Assembly (NCBI GenBank): GCA_963696325.1
Contig: CAVOJV010000040.1
Location: forward strand, 1 to 64,000
DNA from: CAVOJV01 sp963696325
GTDB lineage: Bacteria; Pseudomonadota; Gammaproteobacteria; Competibacterales; Competibacteraceae
DNA length: 64,000 bases
Direction: 5' to 3'
Position 1 is the stretch's first letter. Each line of letters starts with the position of its first letter. Under the pieces are notes generated by a model, which had not been told where the DNA came from, did no database searches, and was given only the letters and a program-made list of their open reading frames with translations. The position numbers and the translations under genes are program-made. Of the stretch, positions 17,285 through 25,820 are shown piece by piece.

Positions 17285-18256
17285 AATGCGAATTAAGCGC
17301 TTTGTGGCAAGACATTCCGCACAAACATGGCGGCCGCCAGCCGCCCGAAGACATGGACGAGGAGGCCTTGGTAAGAGCGCACCTTGCTGGCGATCTCGAT
17401 GCCGGTTTTCTCCTCAATCCAATTGAAGATCGACTCGACGGGTTGGCGCACCCGCGAGACGGCGCGGGACAGCCAAGCGTCGGCGGCGTCGAGATGCGCC
17501 TGGCCCTTCTGCTTCTTGACCGGCGCCATCACGGTGAACGGCAGCCCGTGCGCGCGCTTGAGGTATTCATACGCTTTATCGGCGTAGAGTTCCTGGTAGG
17601 GCAGCGCGTGGGCGACCTGCTCCAGCGCCGGGCCATCGTTGAGCCCCGCCGGCGCGAGGCCGATGAAGCGCGGGCTCGGCAACGTGCCGGGCTGAAAGTC
17701 GCCGACCACGTGGATCTTCACGCCGTGATAGTACAGTTTCTTGGTCGGGCAGTAACCACTGCTGGCCAGCTCGGGCGCGACTTTGGCGTTGAAACGGCGC
17801 CCCTGCCGGGCGAGGATCACCGGCATGGAGTCGACCAGCCCGGCGAACGACGCCGCCTCGCCCGTCGCGCAGAACCGCTCCAACAGGGCCGGAAAGCAGT
17901 CCGCAAGCCGGTTTAGGCGCTGCACGTAGGCGCCGTAGCCGGGCAACCGGGGGAACCAGTCCCGCCAATAGCGCCCGGCATGTCGGTGGATGTCCTTGAT
18001 CTGCCGCTTCTGTTCCAAGGCGACGGCGAACAGGTAAATCGTGACGACCTCCTCGTCGGTGAAGTCCAGGTCGGCATAAGGCGCGTGGCGCTGGGCCTGC
18101 ACCCAGCCCACCGCTTGCCAATGTTTACAAACCGCAAGGTAGAGTGTTATCAATTGCGCATGCCAGTCCATCGTCGTACCTCGGTCAAATCGTTCGGGAA
18201 CAGCTTCCCATGATACGACTTCGGTCTGGCCTCTTGGATAGCTCTGAATTCGCATT
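17285..18256 (-). mobile_element. IS982-like element
   Basis: The ends share AATGCGAATT(A/C)AG as inverted repeats at 17285 and 18256. The element truncates the IS6 copy on its left. I see no clear target duplication. One transposase gene fills it. Confidence 0.7.
17293..18171 (-). CDS. IS982-like DDE transposase
   Basis: The 292-residue protein has the length and layout of IS982 transposases: VDSMPVILARQGRR, then SSGYCPTKKLYYHGVKIHVV, LYADKAYEYLKR and the terminal QPVESIFNWIEEKTGIE. The ATG at 18171 (MDWHAQL) gives the usual family size; a longer frame extends to 18255. Placement in IS982 rather than a neighbouring IS5-like group is by remembered pattern. Confidence 0.75.
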   Translation of the reverse strand: MDWHAQLITLYLAVCKHWQAVGWVQAQRHAPYADLDFTDEEVVTIYLFAVALEQKRQIKDIHRHAGRYWRDWFPRLPGYGAYVQRLNRLADCFPALLERFCATGEAASFAGLVDSMPVILARQGRRFNAKVAPELASSGYCPTKKLYYHGVKIHVVGDFQPGTLPSPRFIGLAPAGLNDGPALEQVAHALPYQELYADKAYEYLKRAHGLPFTVMAPVKKQKGQAHLDAADAWLSRAVSRVRQPVESIFNWIEEKTGIEIASKVRSYQGLLVHVFGRLAAAMFVRNVLPQSA

Positions 18257-18721
18257 TTAGCCGGCCCATGTCAATAGGGCGAGTTAGCTACTCGTGCCCT
18301 ACCACGATTTTTTTAACTCGGCGCGAAGCGCCGCTGTTTCCGAACACGCGCCTTCGGTTCTCGTTCGGGAGGTGACGGACTCTTCGCGGATCCGCACCAG
18401 TCACCCTTTTGGATCAAGGCTCTGGGGCTGTTCCTCGCGGAGTAGTCTCCCGGCCCCTGGCTCTTGCGAGCCCCAGAAAATCGTCAGTACCCTGTTCCTG
18501 TCCAAGTGGCTCGGCCCTTTGGAGGCCGTTTCACAGATCTCTGGCTAACCACCGTCGCCGGCGGCGCCAACCCCTTGCTGGCTCAAGAACAGCGGCGTAT
18601 CCAGCAAACCGTTTGCTCCACGGCCTGTTTGGGTGGGTTGAGACAGCGGCTTAATCAGAGCTTATGGTTGTCAGCCAACCCCTTTGCGAGCTCACCGCCT
18701 CAGCCCTTGATCGTTATCGCT
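18257..18721. other. Stretch without a recognisable gene
   Basis: Between the IS982-like and IS6 elements. Overlapping short frames exist (for example one ending in LIVIAG near 18740), but none can be assigned. It may be the ruin of a coding region. Confidence 0.4.
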
Positions 18722-19541
18722 GGTATTGTCAACTTGACCGGAGGGGGATCAGTGGGCATCATCGCGGCATGAACCAAGCAACGAACCCCTACGCCGGCTA
18801 CCGTTATCCTGCCGAAATTATCAGCCATGCGGTCTGGTTGTACTTCCGCTTCACCCTCAGCTTCCGCGATATCGAGGAATTACTGGCCGCCCGCGGTATC
18901 ACCGTGACCTACGAAACGATCCGGCAGTGGTGTCTGAAATTCGGCCAATCCTTTGCGAACGAGGTGCGACGGCGGTTGCCCCGCCCTGGCGACAAATGGC
19001 ATTTGGATGAGATGTACCTGAAGATTAATGGCAAGCTCCATTACCTCTGGCGGGCCGTCGATCAAGAGAGTCAGGTGTTGGATATTCTCCTGCAGACTCA
19101 CCGCGATAAACGCGCGGCGAAGCGATTTTTCAAGAAGTTGCTGAAGGGCTTGCGTTATGTGCCGCGGGTGGTGGTGACAGATAAACTGCGGAGTTACGGG
19201 GCGGCGCTCAAGGAGATCCTACCCAGTGTCGAGCATCGCCAGCAGAAGGGATTAAACAACCGGGCCGAGCTCTCGCATCAGCCGACCCGACAGCAGGAAC
19301 GGCAGATGCGCCGGTTTAAATCCGCTGGGCAGGCCCAGCGGTTCCTGTCCGCCCACGCGCCCCTCAATAATTTGTTTCGCTTTCGTCGGCATCGCTTGAC
19401 CGCCGCCGCCGCCAGGACTGTCCGCGCGCAGGCCTTCGCCACCTGGCAGCAGGTGACGTGCGTCCAACAGGCGGCCTAACCCCCTCAAACACCTCGTATC
19501 CCGGGTGAATTGCGTCTGTAGTTCAACAAGTTGACAATACC
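18722..19541 (+). mobile_element. IS6-family element, type B copy 2 (820 bp)
   Basis: It has the same 15-bp ends GGTATTGTCAACTTG and length as 10662-11481, differing at only a few positions. No 8-bp duplication in the flanks. Confidence 0.92.
18769..19479 (+). CDS. IS6-family transposase, type B copy 2
   Basis: It has 236 residues and is identical to the protein at 10709-11419 except for one residue near the C-terminus (TCVQQAA against TCAQQAA). Full length, catalytic residues intact. Confidence 0.93.
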   Translation: MNQATNPYAGYRYPAEIISHAVWLYFRFTLSFRDIEELLAARGITVTYETIRQWCLKFGQSFANEVRRRLPRPGDKWHLDEMYLKINGKLHYLWRAVDQESQVLDILLQTHRDKRAAKRFFKKLLKGLRYVPRVVVTDKLRSYGAALKEILPSVEHRQQKGLNNRAELSHQPTRQQERQMRRFKSAGQAQRFLSAHAPLNNLFRFRRHRLTAAAARTVRAQAFATWQQVTCVQQAA

Positions 19542-19678
19542 CCTGCAGTAGCTTCTGTGCTTGCGCGATCCGGTCCGCCCAAACCTTACCCAGCCAGGCC
19601 GCTAAGCCGGCACCGATGACGGCACTGCCGCCGGCGGCAGTGATGACGGTATGATGATCTCGAGTGACGTCATGATCC
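19542..19678 (-). pseudogene. N-terminal fragment of a small membrane protein
   Basis: Reading toward the IS6 element, the frame gives HHTVITAAGGSAVIGAGLAA, WLGKVWADRIAQAQKLLQ and is then cut at 19541. The Gly/Ala-rich stretch looks like one membrane segment. The start codon is unclear. Confidence 0.35.
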
Positions 19679-19747
19679 CTCCCGGGGAGTTCGGGGCAAC
19701 CTCAACGGAGCGGCGGATACATCCGCTGCTGGTTCGGCGCGAAGTGC

Positions 19748-19830
19748 CTCACAACCTGCGGATCAAGCGGACTCCGGCCGGAAAGCCTGCGGCTTTCCGG
19801 CCTTCGCCGCTTATCCGCCGCCCGTTAGCA
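19748..19830 (+). other. Integron attC recombination site (candidate)
   Basis: An 83-bp imperfect palindrome ends with the core GTTAGCA (family core GTTRRRY) and begins with CTCACAAC. The arms pair well: GCGGATCAAGCGG with CCGCTTATCCGC, and CCGGCCGGAAAGCC with GGCTTTCCGGCC. This is the folded layout of attC. A truncated HAD gene follows, as a cassette gene would. Confidence 0.7.
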
Positions 19831-19856
19831 AGACGCTTCGCGCCAAAGGAGAAAAA

Positions 19857-19892
19857 GTGAGCTATTTAATTGACCTGGATGGAACATTAATG
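19857..19892 (+). pseudogene. HAD-type phosphatase, first twelve codons only
   Basis: The GTG after AAAGGAGAAAAA opens a frame reading SYLIDLDGTLM, the DxDGT catalytic motif I of the HAD superfamily. IS1634 copy 2 begins at 19893 and the rest of the gene is not present on the far side. The fragment follows an attC-like site, so it may have been a cassette gene. Confidence 0.6.
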
Positions 19893-21713
19893 CTCATCGT
19901 TCGCCCAATTTTACCCCCGGTTCATGAAATTACGGCAAGCTACAGTCATTTGCCATCCTTTCATTGGCCATGAACATCATAAAAACACCACTCAACGTCA
20001 AGAGAATCGAACGGGTAGACGACATACCACTGCTATTGGCGCAGATGGAAAAGATGGAGGTGGCGCCGCTGCTGGACCATTACTTCCCGACGCACGGCAA
20101 CTGGCAAGGGCTAAGCCTGGGGCAGATCGCGGTCGTGTGGCTGGCCTACCTCCTGAGCGAGGGCGACCACCGGCTGAATTCCGTGCAGGGCTGGGCGGCG
20201 GGGCTATGGATGACCTTGTCGGTTTGCTTGGGAGCGCTTGGCCTGCGCGAGCTAGACTTCAGCGACGACCGCCTGTGCCTAGTGCTGGACGGGCTGGGTC
20301 GGGACGATGCGGCGTGGGAGGCCTACGAGCGCGAGCAGAATGCCACGCTGCTGCGCGTGTACGACTTGAAGGCCCGGCGAGTGCGCATCGACAGCACCAC
20401 GGCGAAAAGCTACGTCGCCGTCACCGAGGACGGCCTGTTCCAATTCGGGCACCGCAAGGAACACCGCCCCGACCTGCCGCAGTTGAAGATCAACCAGGCG
20501 GTGCTGGACCCGCTGGGGTTGCCGCTGAGCACCACGGTCGTGAGCGGCGAGCGGGCCGACGACCCGCTCTACGTGCCGGAGATACGCAAGGTGCAGGCCA
20601 GCCTCGGACAGCAGGGAGTGCTCTATGTGGGCGACTGCAAAATGGCGTCGCTCGACACCCGCGCCTACCTCGCGGCGAGCCACGACCATTATTTATGCCC
20701 GCTGTCCGCAGTACAAATGCCGGCGGCGGCCCTGCAAGCCGTGCTCGTACCGGTGTGGGCAGGCGCACAGCCGCTGACCCCCGTGCATCGCGCACCCGAG
20801 ACGGCGGCCGACCCGCGGGAACACCTCGCCAACGGCTTTTCCTATGGCGTCACGCTCAAGGCCGGGGGTGTCGAGTGGCGGGAGCAACGCCTGGTCGTGC
20901 AATCCTTGAAACAGGCCGACGCGCAACAAAAGGCGCTGGACCAGCGCCTGAAAAAGGCGGAGCGGGAAATAGAGGCCCTCAACCAGTGCGGGCGGGGCCG
21001 GAAACGCCGGGATGAAGGGGAGACGCGCGCTGCCGTGGACGCCATCCTGAAGCGCCATGACGGGGCCGGCCTACTGGCCGTCGAATACCACGTGGAAACC
21101 CAAACCATCCGCAAGCGTGCCTACTTCGGGCGCCCCGCCCGGGATGTGACGACGGTGGTCGTGACCGTCCGCACCGTGCGCGACGCCTCCGCCTACAGGG
21201 AGACCGTGCGTGGCTTGGGCTGGCGGGTATTCGCTTGCAACGACCCCGAACTGGGTTTGGGCGAGGCAGTGCTCGCCTATCGCGAAGAATACCTCGTCGA
21301 GCGCGGCTTCAACCGCTTCCGCGGCAAGATACTGGGCTTGACGCCGCTGTACCTCAGTTCGACCACCCGCATCAAGGGCCTCATCCGCCTCCTCTGCATC
21401 GGCCTGCGGGTCTTGTGCCTGGTCGAGTTCACGGTGCGCGAGGCCTTGCGGGAGCGCGCCGAAACGCTTGACGGCATTTACGCGGGAAACCCCAAACGGG
21501 CGACCGCCAGGCCGACGACCGAGATAATGCTCAGGGCATTTGTGGGCATTAGCATGATCGTGGTCAGCCTCGGCGGGACGGACTGGCACAGCGTGACCCC
21601 CCTGAACGCCGTACAGTCGCGTATTTTGGGCTTGCTTGGGTTTCCGGCGGCAATTTATCAAGGGCTGGGTATGCAATCCGGAAAAGTGGCTTTCAAAATG
21701 AGCGAACCATGAG
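19893..21713 (+). mobile_element. IS1634-family element, copy 2 (1821 bp)
   Basis: It has the same length and CTCAT(C/G)GTTCGC ends as copy 1, in inverted orientation. The flanks (TTAATG left, GTTGAT right) do not match, and a truncated gene lies on each side (HAD left, plsC right). This points to an adjacent deletion or recombination after insertion. Confidence 0.92.
19970..21712 (+). CDS. IS1634-family transposase with DUF4277 N-terminus, copy 2
   Basis: This 580-residue protein is identical to that at 8836-10578. The DUF4277 block is followed by the DDE domain, and the gene ends inside the terminal repeat. Confidence 0.92.
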   Translation: MNIIKTPLNVKRIERVDDIPLLLAQMEKMEVAPLLDHYFPTHGNWQGLSLGQIAVVWLAYLLSEGDHRLNSVQGWAAGLWMTLSVCLGALGLRELDFSDDRLCLVLDGLGRDDAAWEAYEREQNATLLRVYDLKARRVRIDSTTAKSYVAVTEDGLFQFGHRKEHRPDLPQLKINQAVLDPLGLPLSTTVVSGERADDPLYVPEIRKVQASLGQQGVLYVGDCKMASLDTRAYLAASHDHYLCPLSAVQMPAAALQAVLVPVWAGAQPLTPVHRAPETAADPREHLANGFSYGVTLKAGGVEWREQRLVVQSLKQADAQQKALDQRLKKAEREIEALNQCGRGRKRRDEGETRAAVDAILKRHDGAGLLAVEYHVETQTIRKRAYFGRPARDVTTVVVTVRTVRDASAYRETVRGLGWRVFACNDPELGLGEAVLAYREEYLVERGFNRFRGKILGLTPLYLSSTTRIKGLIRLLCIGLRVLCLVEFTVREALRERAETLDGIYAGNPKRATARPTTEIMLRAFVGISMIVVSLGGTDWHSVTPLNAVQSRILGLLGFPAAIYQGLGMQSGKVAFKMSEP

Positions 21714-22064
21714 GTTGATAGAATATAAATAAGATTTTTCGCAAAAGAACCTCCGAATAACCAGGTTCTATTTGGGCGTAACCTGTTTTTCTGTGTCGGT
21801 TGCGCAACGTGTTGCTTTTGCCCAACCTGCTTCACTGAGTTGATGGGGTAGCCCAGGTCGGTGAGTGCCTCGTCTTGCTTCATTCTAACAATATAAGGGG
21901 TTCTAAGCCCAAACCCGCGAAAATTTCAGAAGTCTTCTAATTCAATAGCTTACCATAGACTGACGCTGGCCAGTATCAATACCTGCTTTGCGCAATGCGC
22001 CCAGCGGGGTTTCTTTATTATCCAGAAGCAAGGGGAGTGGTAACTTCACTAGGGGAGCGGCTTC

Positions 22065-22249
22065 GGGTCCTTTCGTTCGGCCCGGGTGATCCTCCAAGGG
22101 ATTAAACTCATGCACATGATCAAGAAAGGCCAGATGATCTCTGCCGGCACTCAAAAACTATCCGCCGCCGAACAGTTCTATTCCTTGGCCGCCCAATTGC
22201 GCCTGACAATAGCCGGCCTGCGGCTATCGACAATTAACGCAACACAACC
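22065..22249 (+). mobile_element. IS6-family 3' remnant (second arm)
   Basis: Counterpart of 1308-1492. It ends with the terminal repeat complement AACGCAACACAACC and encodes the same transposase tail. Confidence 0.75.
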
Positions 22250-22440
22250 GTTGGAACAGCTGCGCGCCTATTGGCGCCTGTTTTGCCCCCACGAGTGGCT
22301 CTTTCCGGGTCGCACACTCGAAGAGCGTCTGACCGAGACCAGCATCCAAAAGGCCTTTACCCAGGCCAAGGCGCGCGCCGGAATCCAGAACGTTGGCGGC
22401 ATTCACAGTCTGCACCACGCCTATGCGACGTGGTTGGGCG
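22250..22440 (+). pseudogene. Tyrosine recombinase fragment, interrupted by an IS
   Basis: Same integrase fragment as at 1094-1307 (WLFPGRTLEERL, HSLHHAYATWLG). Here an IS has entered at codon Gly of ATWLGEW, leaving the last few codons at 23867 onwards. The copy at 1094 shows the sequence before insertion. Confidence 0.6.
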
Positions 22441-23866
22441 CAGCAATTCTCATTTTGGCGCTGACTGGCTAGAGTAGCCGAACACTCTTGACCGGAAGCA
22501 CCTGAATGAGCGTACCGTTTGGCCCCCTCGTCTTGACGTTGGACGACATCACGCAACAGATCCGCGACACCTTTGAGCAGTTTACCGATCCGCGCCAGGG
22601 GAAGAACACCCGCTACACGCTGGTGGACGCGGGGCTGAGCGCCTTCTCGGTGTTCTTCCTGCAGAGCCCCTCCTTTTTGGAATACCAGCGCAGCCTGGAC
22701 CAGCGGTTGGGAAAAAATAATGCCCAGACGCTGTTTGGGGTCCATAATATTCCCTCGGACAATCAGATCCGCCACCTGCTCGACGCCACCGAACCAGGGC
22801 AGGTGAAGCCGCTGTTTACATACCTTTTCAAGGCCTTGAATCAAGCGGGCGTCATCGAACGCTACCGCTCGGTGAACCAGACCCTGCTGCTGGCCTTGGA
22901 TGGTACGGAATATTTTTCATCGGCAAGCATCCATTGCCCGCAGTGTTCGACCCGGCAACAGGCCAACGGCCAGGTGAGGTATTACCATACTGCCCTGACC
23001 CCGGTGCTGGTGAAGCCCGGTTTGGATAAAGTCATCCCGCTGGCGCCGGAATTTGTCCGACCGCAGGACGGCGCGGCGAAGCAAGACTGCGAACTCAACG
23101 CCGCCAAGCGCTGGCTAGCCGACTGGGGCAGCGACTATAGTGCGTTGGCTGTCACCCTGCTGGGGGACGATCTGTATTGCCATGAACCGTTCTGCCGCGA
23201 CGCGTTAAACCGGGGATTTGACTTCATCCTGGTTTGCAAACCCGATTCTCATACTATCGTCTATGAGTGGTTGGAGTTTCTGCACCGGGGCGGTGCCGTC
23301 AACCCCGTGGTCCGGCGCCGTTGGACCGGCCAACGGCGCGAGATCGACACCTATCGCTACGCCAAGTCGATTCCCCTGCGCGATGGGAATGACGCCCTGT
23401 TGGTCAACTGGTGTGAACTCACCACCACCGACGAGCGCGGTCAGGTGCTGTATCACAACGCCTTTGCCACCTCCCTTTCGCTCGATGACCATCGTGTACT
23501 GGAGGTCGTCGCGGCCGGGCGCAGCCGCTGGAAAATCGAGAATGAAAACAACAACACCTTGAAAACCAAAGGTTACCACTTCGAGCACAACTATGGCCAT
23601 GGCCAGCAGTATTTGTCATCGGTGTTGGCCAGCCTCATCATCCTGGCCTTTCTGGTCCATACGGTACTGGAGTGGATGGACGACCACTACCAACTGCTCC
23701 GCCAGAAACTACCTTCACGACAACGCTTGTTCAGTGATATCCGCACCTTGACCAGTTACCTGTGCTTCGAGAGCTGGGGAGCCTTGATGACGTTCATGCT
23801 GCAAAGCTTCAAGCCGGCTCCCCCACCACCAGAAACAGGGTGAATTCGCCAAAATGAGAATTGCTG
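22441..23866 (+). mobile_element. IS4-like element with 9-bp target duplication (1426 bp)
   Basis: Perfect 19-bp terminal repeats CAGCAATTCTCATTTTGGC are flanked by the direct repeat GGTTGGGCG (22432-22440 and 23867-23875). The empty site with a single GGTTGGGCG is present at about 1122-1130 in the other duplication arm, which proves the boundaries. Related, diverged elements with the same ends are at 47869 and 57755. Confidence 0.95.
22506..23843 (+). CDS. DDE transposase of the CAGCAATTCTC element family
   Basis: This 445-residue protein has a predicted DDE fold: LLLALDGTEYFSSASIHC with the first Asp, VTLLGDDLYCHEPFC with the second, and SRWKIENENNNTLKTKGYH around the third acidic residue, which recalls the IS4 Y-R-E-K signature with altered spacing. 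A C-rich patch (HCPQCSTRQQ) sits after the first Asp. The family name is not certain; a 9-bp duplication suits the IS4 clan. Confidence 0.85.
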   Translation: MSVPFGPLVLTLDDITQQIRDTFEQFTDPRQGKNTRYTLVDAGLSAFSVFFLQSPSFLEYQRSLDQRLGKNNAQTLFGVHNIPSDNQIRHLLDATEPGQVKPLFTYLFKALNQAGVIERYRSVNQTLLLALDGTEYFSSASIHCPQCSTRQQANGQVRYYHTALTPVLVKPGLDKVIPLAPEFVRPQDGAAKQDCELNAAKRWLADWGSDYSALAVTLLGDDLYCHEPFCRDALNRGFDFILVCKPDSHTIVYEWLEFLHRGGAVNPVVRRRWTGQRREIDTYRYAKSIPLRDGNDALLVNWCELTTTDERGQVLYHNAFATSLSLDDHRVLEVVAAGRSRWKIENENNNTLKTKGYHFEHNYGHGQQYLSSVLASLIILAFLVHTVLEWMDDHYQLLRQKLPSRQRLFSDIRTLTSYLCFESWGALMTFMLQSFKPAPPPPETG

Positions 23867-24120
23867 GGTTGGGCGAGTGGCATTTGCGACCGCAATGATT
23901 CTTGATCCGGTTGACAGGAGCCCCGCGCCTGCCAAATTTCCCGGAATCTGGCCAGAGGTCTCGGTACGCCCCATCCTCACAATCCGAACGCGTGTCAGGG
24001 AACACGGTAGGTGTTACATTCGTATGATCTCTACTAGGATGTTTACCCAAGGCGGGACCCACGGTCTATCCGCTGGTTGTCCGTCGTGAAATCGCCACGC
24101 GAATCGAGGTGATCGCAGCC

Positions 24121-25593
24121 ATGAACGTGCTTCTCGTCTACCCGCGCAATCCCGATAGCTTCTGGAGCTTCAAGCATGTGCTGAAATTCGTCTCCAAGAA
24201 GTGCGCATTTCCGCCGCTCGGCCTGCTCACCGTCGCCGCGATGCTGCCGCACGACTGGACGCTGCGCCTGCTTGACCTCAATGTCTGCGAGCTCACCGAT
24301 GAGCAGATAAGCGAGGCCGACTACGTTTTCATGAGCGGGATGATCGTGCACAAGCAGTCAGCGCACGAGATCGCCACGCGGTGTGCAGCGCTTGGCAAGC
24401 CCGTCGTTGCGGGCGGCCCGCTATTCACCACCGGACATCAGGAATTTCCCGAGATCCACCATTTCGTCCTTGGTGAGGCCGAAGAGGTGATCGAGCGACT
24501 GGTGGCGGATATGCGGTGTGGCACATTGCAGCCCGTCTACCGCGCTCCGGGCTGGCCCGACGTGCACAGGACGCCGGTGCCGCGCTGGGATCTGATTGAT
24601 CTGCGCGACTACGTGGCCATGCCGGTGCAATTCTCCCGGGGCTGCCCGTTCGATTGCGAGTTCTGCGACATCGTCGTCATGAATGGCCGCATTCCCCGAA
24701 CCAAGGCGCCAGGTCAACTGGTGCGCGAGCTCGAGGCGCTGCGGCTCGCCGGCTGGAAGGACATGGTTTTCATCGTCGACGATAATTTCATCGGTCATCG
24801 CAAGCATGCCAAAGAACTGCTGAGGGCATTGGTCGCATGGCGTGATCGCGTGAAGCCGAAGATGGGATTTTTTACCGAGGCATCGGTCAATCTCGCCGAC
24901 TATCCCGAGCTGTACGAGTTGATGGTCGAAGCCGGATTTAGGAAGGTGTTCCTCGGGATCGAGACCCCATCGGCCGAAAGTCTCGAGGAATGTGGCAAGA
25001 CGCAAAACCGGAAGCGCGATCTGGCCGATTCGGTGACGACGCTGCAGCGGGCCGGGCTGGAGGTGATGGGCGGGTTCATTGTCGGTTTTGATTCCGATCC
25101 GCAGGACATCTTCGCTCGGCAATTCGAGTTCATTCAGCGAACCGGAGTCGTCACTGCCATGGTGGGGCTGCTCACTGCATTGCCCCAGACTGCGCTGTAT
25201 CGGCGGCTTGCCCGCGAGGGCCGGATTCTCGCCGAGACCTGCGGCAACAATACCGATGCGGTGCTCAATTTCGTCACACGCCTGGACCGCGAACTGATGA
25301 TCTCGGAATACCGGGAATTGATGCGCAAGCTCTACGCGCCGCGCAACTATTACCGACGCATCCACGCATTCCTGCGTTGCTTCGAGCCACGGGGACCGAT
25401 GCCACGGCTGTCACCAGCCGACCTGAAGGCCTTTCTAAAGTCGCTGTGGCTACTCGGTGTATGGCATCCCGGCCGAAGCCGCTACTGGATGCTCTTCTGC
25501 TCGACGCTGCTTGCAAGCCCACGAAAATTGCCCGTTGCCGTCGAACTTTCCATTCTCGGCTACCACTTCCGCAAAGTCGCCAGTAGTCTTTGA
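24121..25593 (+). CDS. B12-binding radical SAM protein with DUF4070-type C-terminus
   Basis: Intact gene of 490 residues. A cobalamin-binding-like domain (about 1-135, PPLGLLTVAAMLP and a Rossmann pattern) is followed by a radical SAM core (about 165-400) with the cluster cysteines in CPFDCEFCD and VFIVDDNFIGHRKHAKELL, and a C-terminal extension of the DUF4070 kind. Members of this superfamily methylate or rearrange unactivated carbons, for example hopanoid methylases, but the substrate is not readable here. The ATG at 24121 follows GAGGTG. A frameshifted copy is at 1-871. Confidence 0.85.
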   Translation: MNVLLVYPRNPDSFWSFKHVLKFVSKKCAFPPLGLLTVAAMLPHDWTLRLLDLNVCELTDEQISEADYVFMSGMIVHKQSAHEIATRCAALGKPVVAGGPLFTTGHQEFPEIHHFVLGEAEEVIERLVADMRCGTLQPVYRAPGWPDVHRTPVPRWDLIDLRDYVAMPVQFSRGCPFDCEFCDIVVMNGRIPRTKAPGQLVRELEALRLAGWKDMVFIVDDNFIGHRKHAKELLRALVAWRDRVKPKMGFFTEASVNLADYPELYELMVEAGFRKVFLGIETPSAESLEECGKTQNRKRDLADSVTTLQRAGLEVMGGFIVGFDSDPQDIFARQFEFIQRTGVVTAMVGLLTALPQTALYRRLAREGRILAETCGNNTDAVLNFVTRLDRELMISEYRELMRKLYAPRNYYRRIHAFLRCFEPRGPMPRLSPADLKAFLKSLWLLGVWHPGRSRYWMLFCSTLLASPRKLPVAVELSILGYHFRKVASSL

Positions 25594-25820
25594 CTGTTTG
25601 GTGGCCATAACGAGCAACAGATTTCGTGGTGGCCATCCCGGTTGCCGGCATTGAAAGCGCGGGATCGCGGCGCATATCGCGGAGGCAACTGTAACTTCTC
25701 AATAAGTCCTCGTCAGTCGTAAGTTTTTTCCCCCAAGCTTCTTGAGGATGCGGCTCGAAAGCAGCATGAATTCTCCTGAGCGACCCGTGCCTGAACAACC
25801 CGGTCGCCTGAGGAGAATCC

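Larger units (their letters stand above)
21714..24991. repeat. Right arm of the large inverted duplication
   Basis: It matches the complement of 1-1827 with an extra 1435 bp (IS plus 9-bp duplication at 22441-23875). It includes the plsC 5' scrap (21714-21744), the noncoding leader, the IS6 remnant, the integrase fragment and the radical SAM gene, which is intact here and continues to 25593. Confidence 0.9.

Noticed and set aside
8835..21713. Composite transposon made by the two IS1634 copies
   Set aside because: The copies do not share a common outer target duplication; copy 1 has its own complete TATGCA pair, and copy 2 has mismatched flanks.
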